Shown: positions 62,813 to 64,000 of the stretch, piece after piece | Layout of the letters: each line of letters opens with the position of its first letter | Numbering within the stretch: position 1 is the first letter of the stretch | Source of the DNA: Polynucleobacter sp. SHI8 | GTDB taxonomy: Bacteria > Pseudomonadota > Gammaproteobacteria > Burkholderiales > Burkholderiaceae | DNA length: 64,000 nt | Direction: 5' to 3' | Assembly (NCBI RefSeq): GCF_027944005.1 | Contig: NZ_AP027204.1 | Location: forward strand, 1,736,001 to 1,800,000 | Notes under the pieces: generated by a model | What the model was told of the DNA's origin: nothing | The model's input: only the letters and a program-made list of their open reading frames with translations | Database searches by the model: none | Made by a program: the position numbers and the translations under genes

Positions 62813-63796
62813 ATGACTCCTCTACTTACTCAACGTATGATTCGCCAAATTGGTGTTTTTCTGTTCACTTTTTTTTGTAGCCTGTCTTGCCTAGCTCAAA
62901 ACTTCCCTACTAAACCCATCAAAATTATTGTGCCATTCGGTCCAGGCGGTATTGCTGATCTAACTGCGCGTATTGTTGCTCAGAAAATGAGTAGCAACCT
63001 TGGGCAAGGTGTTGTCATTGAAAACAAGCCAAGTGCAGGTGGTGTAGTAGCAGCAGATCTGGTTGCAAAGTCTGAGCCAGATGGCTATACCCTATTGCTG
63101 ATGTCAAATGGCACAGCCATTAGTGCTAATTTATTTCAAAAACTTCCTTATGATACTTTGAAGGATTTTGAGCCACTTTCAACTCTTGGTTTTTTTGATA
63201 TTGCCATCGTGGTGACTGAATCTTCAAAATATATGCAACTAAAGGACTTGATTCAGGCAGCACAAGCCAATCCAGGAAAGCTCAATGTCGGTAGCATTAA
63301 TATCGGCAGTACTCAGAATTTAGCTGCTGAACTTTTTAAAAGTTCAGCGAACTTAGATGTTCAAGTCGTTCCGTTTAACGGTACGCCGGCTGTCATTACT
63401 GCTCTTCGCGGTGGGCAAGTGGATGCAGGTGTGGAAATTTTAGGGCCACTCGTACCCCAAATCAAATCCAAGGCAATTCGTCTGCTTGCTGTAACCGGTA
63501 ATAAACGATCAGCATTTTTCCCAGAAGTTCCAACGGTTAGCGAAGTAGGTTTAAAAAACTTTACGGCATCTTCATGGAATGGTTTAGCAGCTCCTGCCAA
63601 AACACCAACCGCAGTTGTTAATCTTTTAAATAAAACTATCAATGACGCAGTCAATGATCCTGAAGTAAAAGCCAAATTACAAGATATTTTCGTAGAAGCT
63701 CATGCTTCCTCAACCAAGGATGCAAAATCACTCTTAGAAAATGATATGAAACGTTGGGGAAATATCATTGATAAAGCCCGTATTCCGAAACAGTAA
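62813..63796 (+). CDS. Bug/TctC-family periplasmic solute-binding protein
   Basis: This exported receptor of about 327 residues has a signal peptide (IGVFLFTFFCSLSCLAQ), then NFPTKPIKIIVPFGPGGIAD. It keeps IENKPSAGGVVAADLVAKSE and a PTVSEVGLKNFTASSWNG segment. The frame extends to 62768, but ATG 62813 or 62837 gives a normal leader. A LigJ-like hydratase gene follows by 38 bp, so an aromatic-acid-derived carboxylate is a plausible ligand. Confidence 0.9.
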   Translation: MTPLLTQRMIRQIGVFLFTFFCSLSCLAQNFPTKPIKIIVPFGPGGIADLTARIVAQKMSSNLGQGVVIENKPSAGGVVAADLVAKSEPDGYTLLLMSNGTAISANLFQKLPYDTLKDFEPLSTLGFFDIAIVVTESSKYMQLKDLIQAAQANPGKLNVGSINIGSTQNLAAELFKSSANLDVQVVPFNGTPAVITALRGGQVDAGVEILGPLVPQIKSKAIRLLAVTGNKRSAFFPEVPTVSEVGLKNFTASSWNGLAAPAKTPTAVVNLLNKTINDAVNDPEVKAKLQDIFVEAHASSTKDAKSLLENDMKRWGNIIDKARIPKQ

Positions 63797-63834
63797 TTCA
63801 CTCATATGTATTATTTAGCCACATAAGGAAAAAA

Positions 63835-64000
63835 ATGATTATTGATTGTCATGGTCACTACACCACAGCGCCTAAGGCCTTAGAGGATTGGCGTAATCTG
63901 CAAATTGCTAATTTAAATACGCCTGAACTAGGTCCAAAAGTCAGTGATTTAAAAATTTCTGATGACGATTTACGCGAATCTATAGAAAAAAATCAGCTCG
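63835..64000 (+). CDS. LigJ-like amidohydrolase (4-oxalomesaconate hydratase family), 3' partial
   Basis: The ATG follows AAGGA. The first 55 codons read MIIDCHGHYTTAPKALEDWR, then SDLKISDDDLRES. The CHGH start provides the HxH metal ligands of the amidohydrolase superfamily and fits LigJ-type hydratases of the protocatechuate 4,5-cleavage route. The rest lies beyond the window. The exact reaction is inferred from the N-terminus alone. Confidence 0.75.
   Translation, partial: MIIDCHGHYTTAPKALEDWRNLQIANLNTPELGPKVSDLKISDDDLRESIEKNQL

Noticed and set aside
1..64000. CRISPR array, prophage or transposase genes
   Set aside because: No regularly spaced repeat-spacer array, no phage structural genes and no transposase or integrase reading frame were seen; the only iterated repeats are the three 49-bp units near 3.2-3.9 kb.

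Overview
The window is AT-rich chromosomal DNA from a betaproteobacterium, most likely a Burkholderiaceae member close to Polynucleobacter. I base this on the many orphan Bug/TctC periplasmic binding proteins, the serS-lolA-ftsK/trxB block, the nadE-glnB pair, a phasin gene, and an assimilatory nirBD-nasA-ybiB cluster with a separate cobA. The genus is inferred; no 16S or other diagnostic gene is present.

Layout. 1-1328: end of an ABC-2 exporter. 1409-3183: a flagellin gene with a sigma-28-like promoter and no other flagellar genes. 3184-6618: an accessory hot spot. It holds a HicB antitoxin gene with a nonsense-mutated hicA, an iterated 25-bp-spaced repeat next to two 3'-half tRNA-Arg-like remnants, a G-run cluster, and an AbiEi/AbiEii module. 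The AbiE module lies between an intact tRNA-Ser(UGA) and a 17-bp copy of that tRNA's 3' end. 6705-11429: a divergent catabolic cluster with an enamidase-like amidohydrolase, a flavin monooxygenase, an AA_synth protein, a tandem ferredoxin-like-fold protein and a Bug protein. 11521-18570: pgi, phosphomannomutase, panD, nadA, nadC, nadB. 18734-22330: GntP permease, methyltransferase, PsiE protein, DapA-like aldolase, tRNA-Ser(CGA). 22362-27917: a two-subunit molybdenum hydroxylase with a ModA-like protein and two Bug proteins. 27914-37713: small secreted and zinc-ribbon proteins, serS, lolA, ftsK, trxB, ppa, nadE, glnB, phasin. 37821-39922: DMT transporter, SDR, two small membrane proteins.

39963-52313 is a nitrogen-assimilation region. 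On the minus strand, an NrtA-like gene, nirB, nirD, nasA and ybiB all overlap end to start. Divergently, cobA (siroheme for NirB), a second NrtA-like protein, an ABC permease and ATPase, and cyanase run on the plus strand. The divergent intergenic region carries a 10-bp direct repeat at exactly 40-bp spacing whose core matches NtrC half-sites. 52405-63796: pirin (start codon at the edge of a long interrupted palindrome), YgiD-type dioxygenase, site-2 protease, a membrane-anchored TAXI protein, an FMN glutamate synthase-like protein, a PsiF-like protein, an APC permease, a hydrolase, an M23 peptidase, an unknown periplasmic protein and a Bug protein. The window ends inside a LigJ-like amidohydrolase gene.

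The least ordinary parts are the tRNA-bounded hot spot (3.2-6.6 kb), the enamidase-type cluster with an altered metal-ligand motif (6.7-11.4 kb), the palindrome over the pirin start, and the membrane-anchored TAXI/FMN glutamate synthase pair. No CRISPR array or transposase gene was seen.
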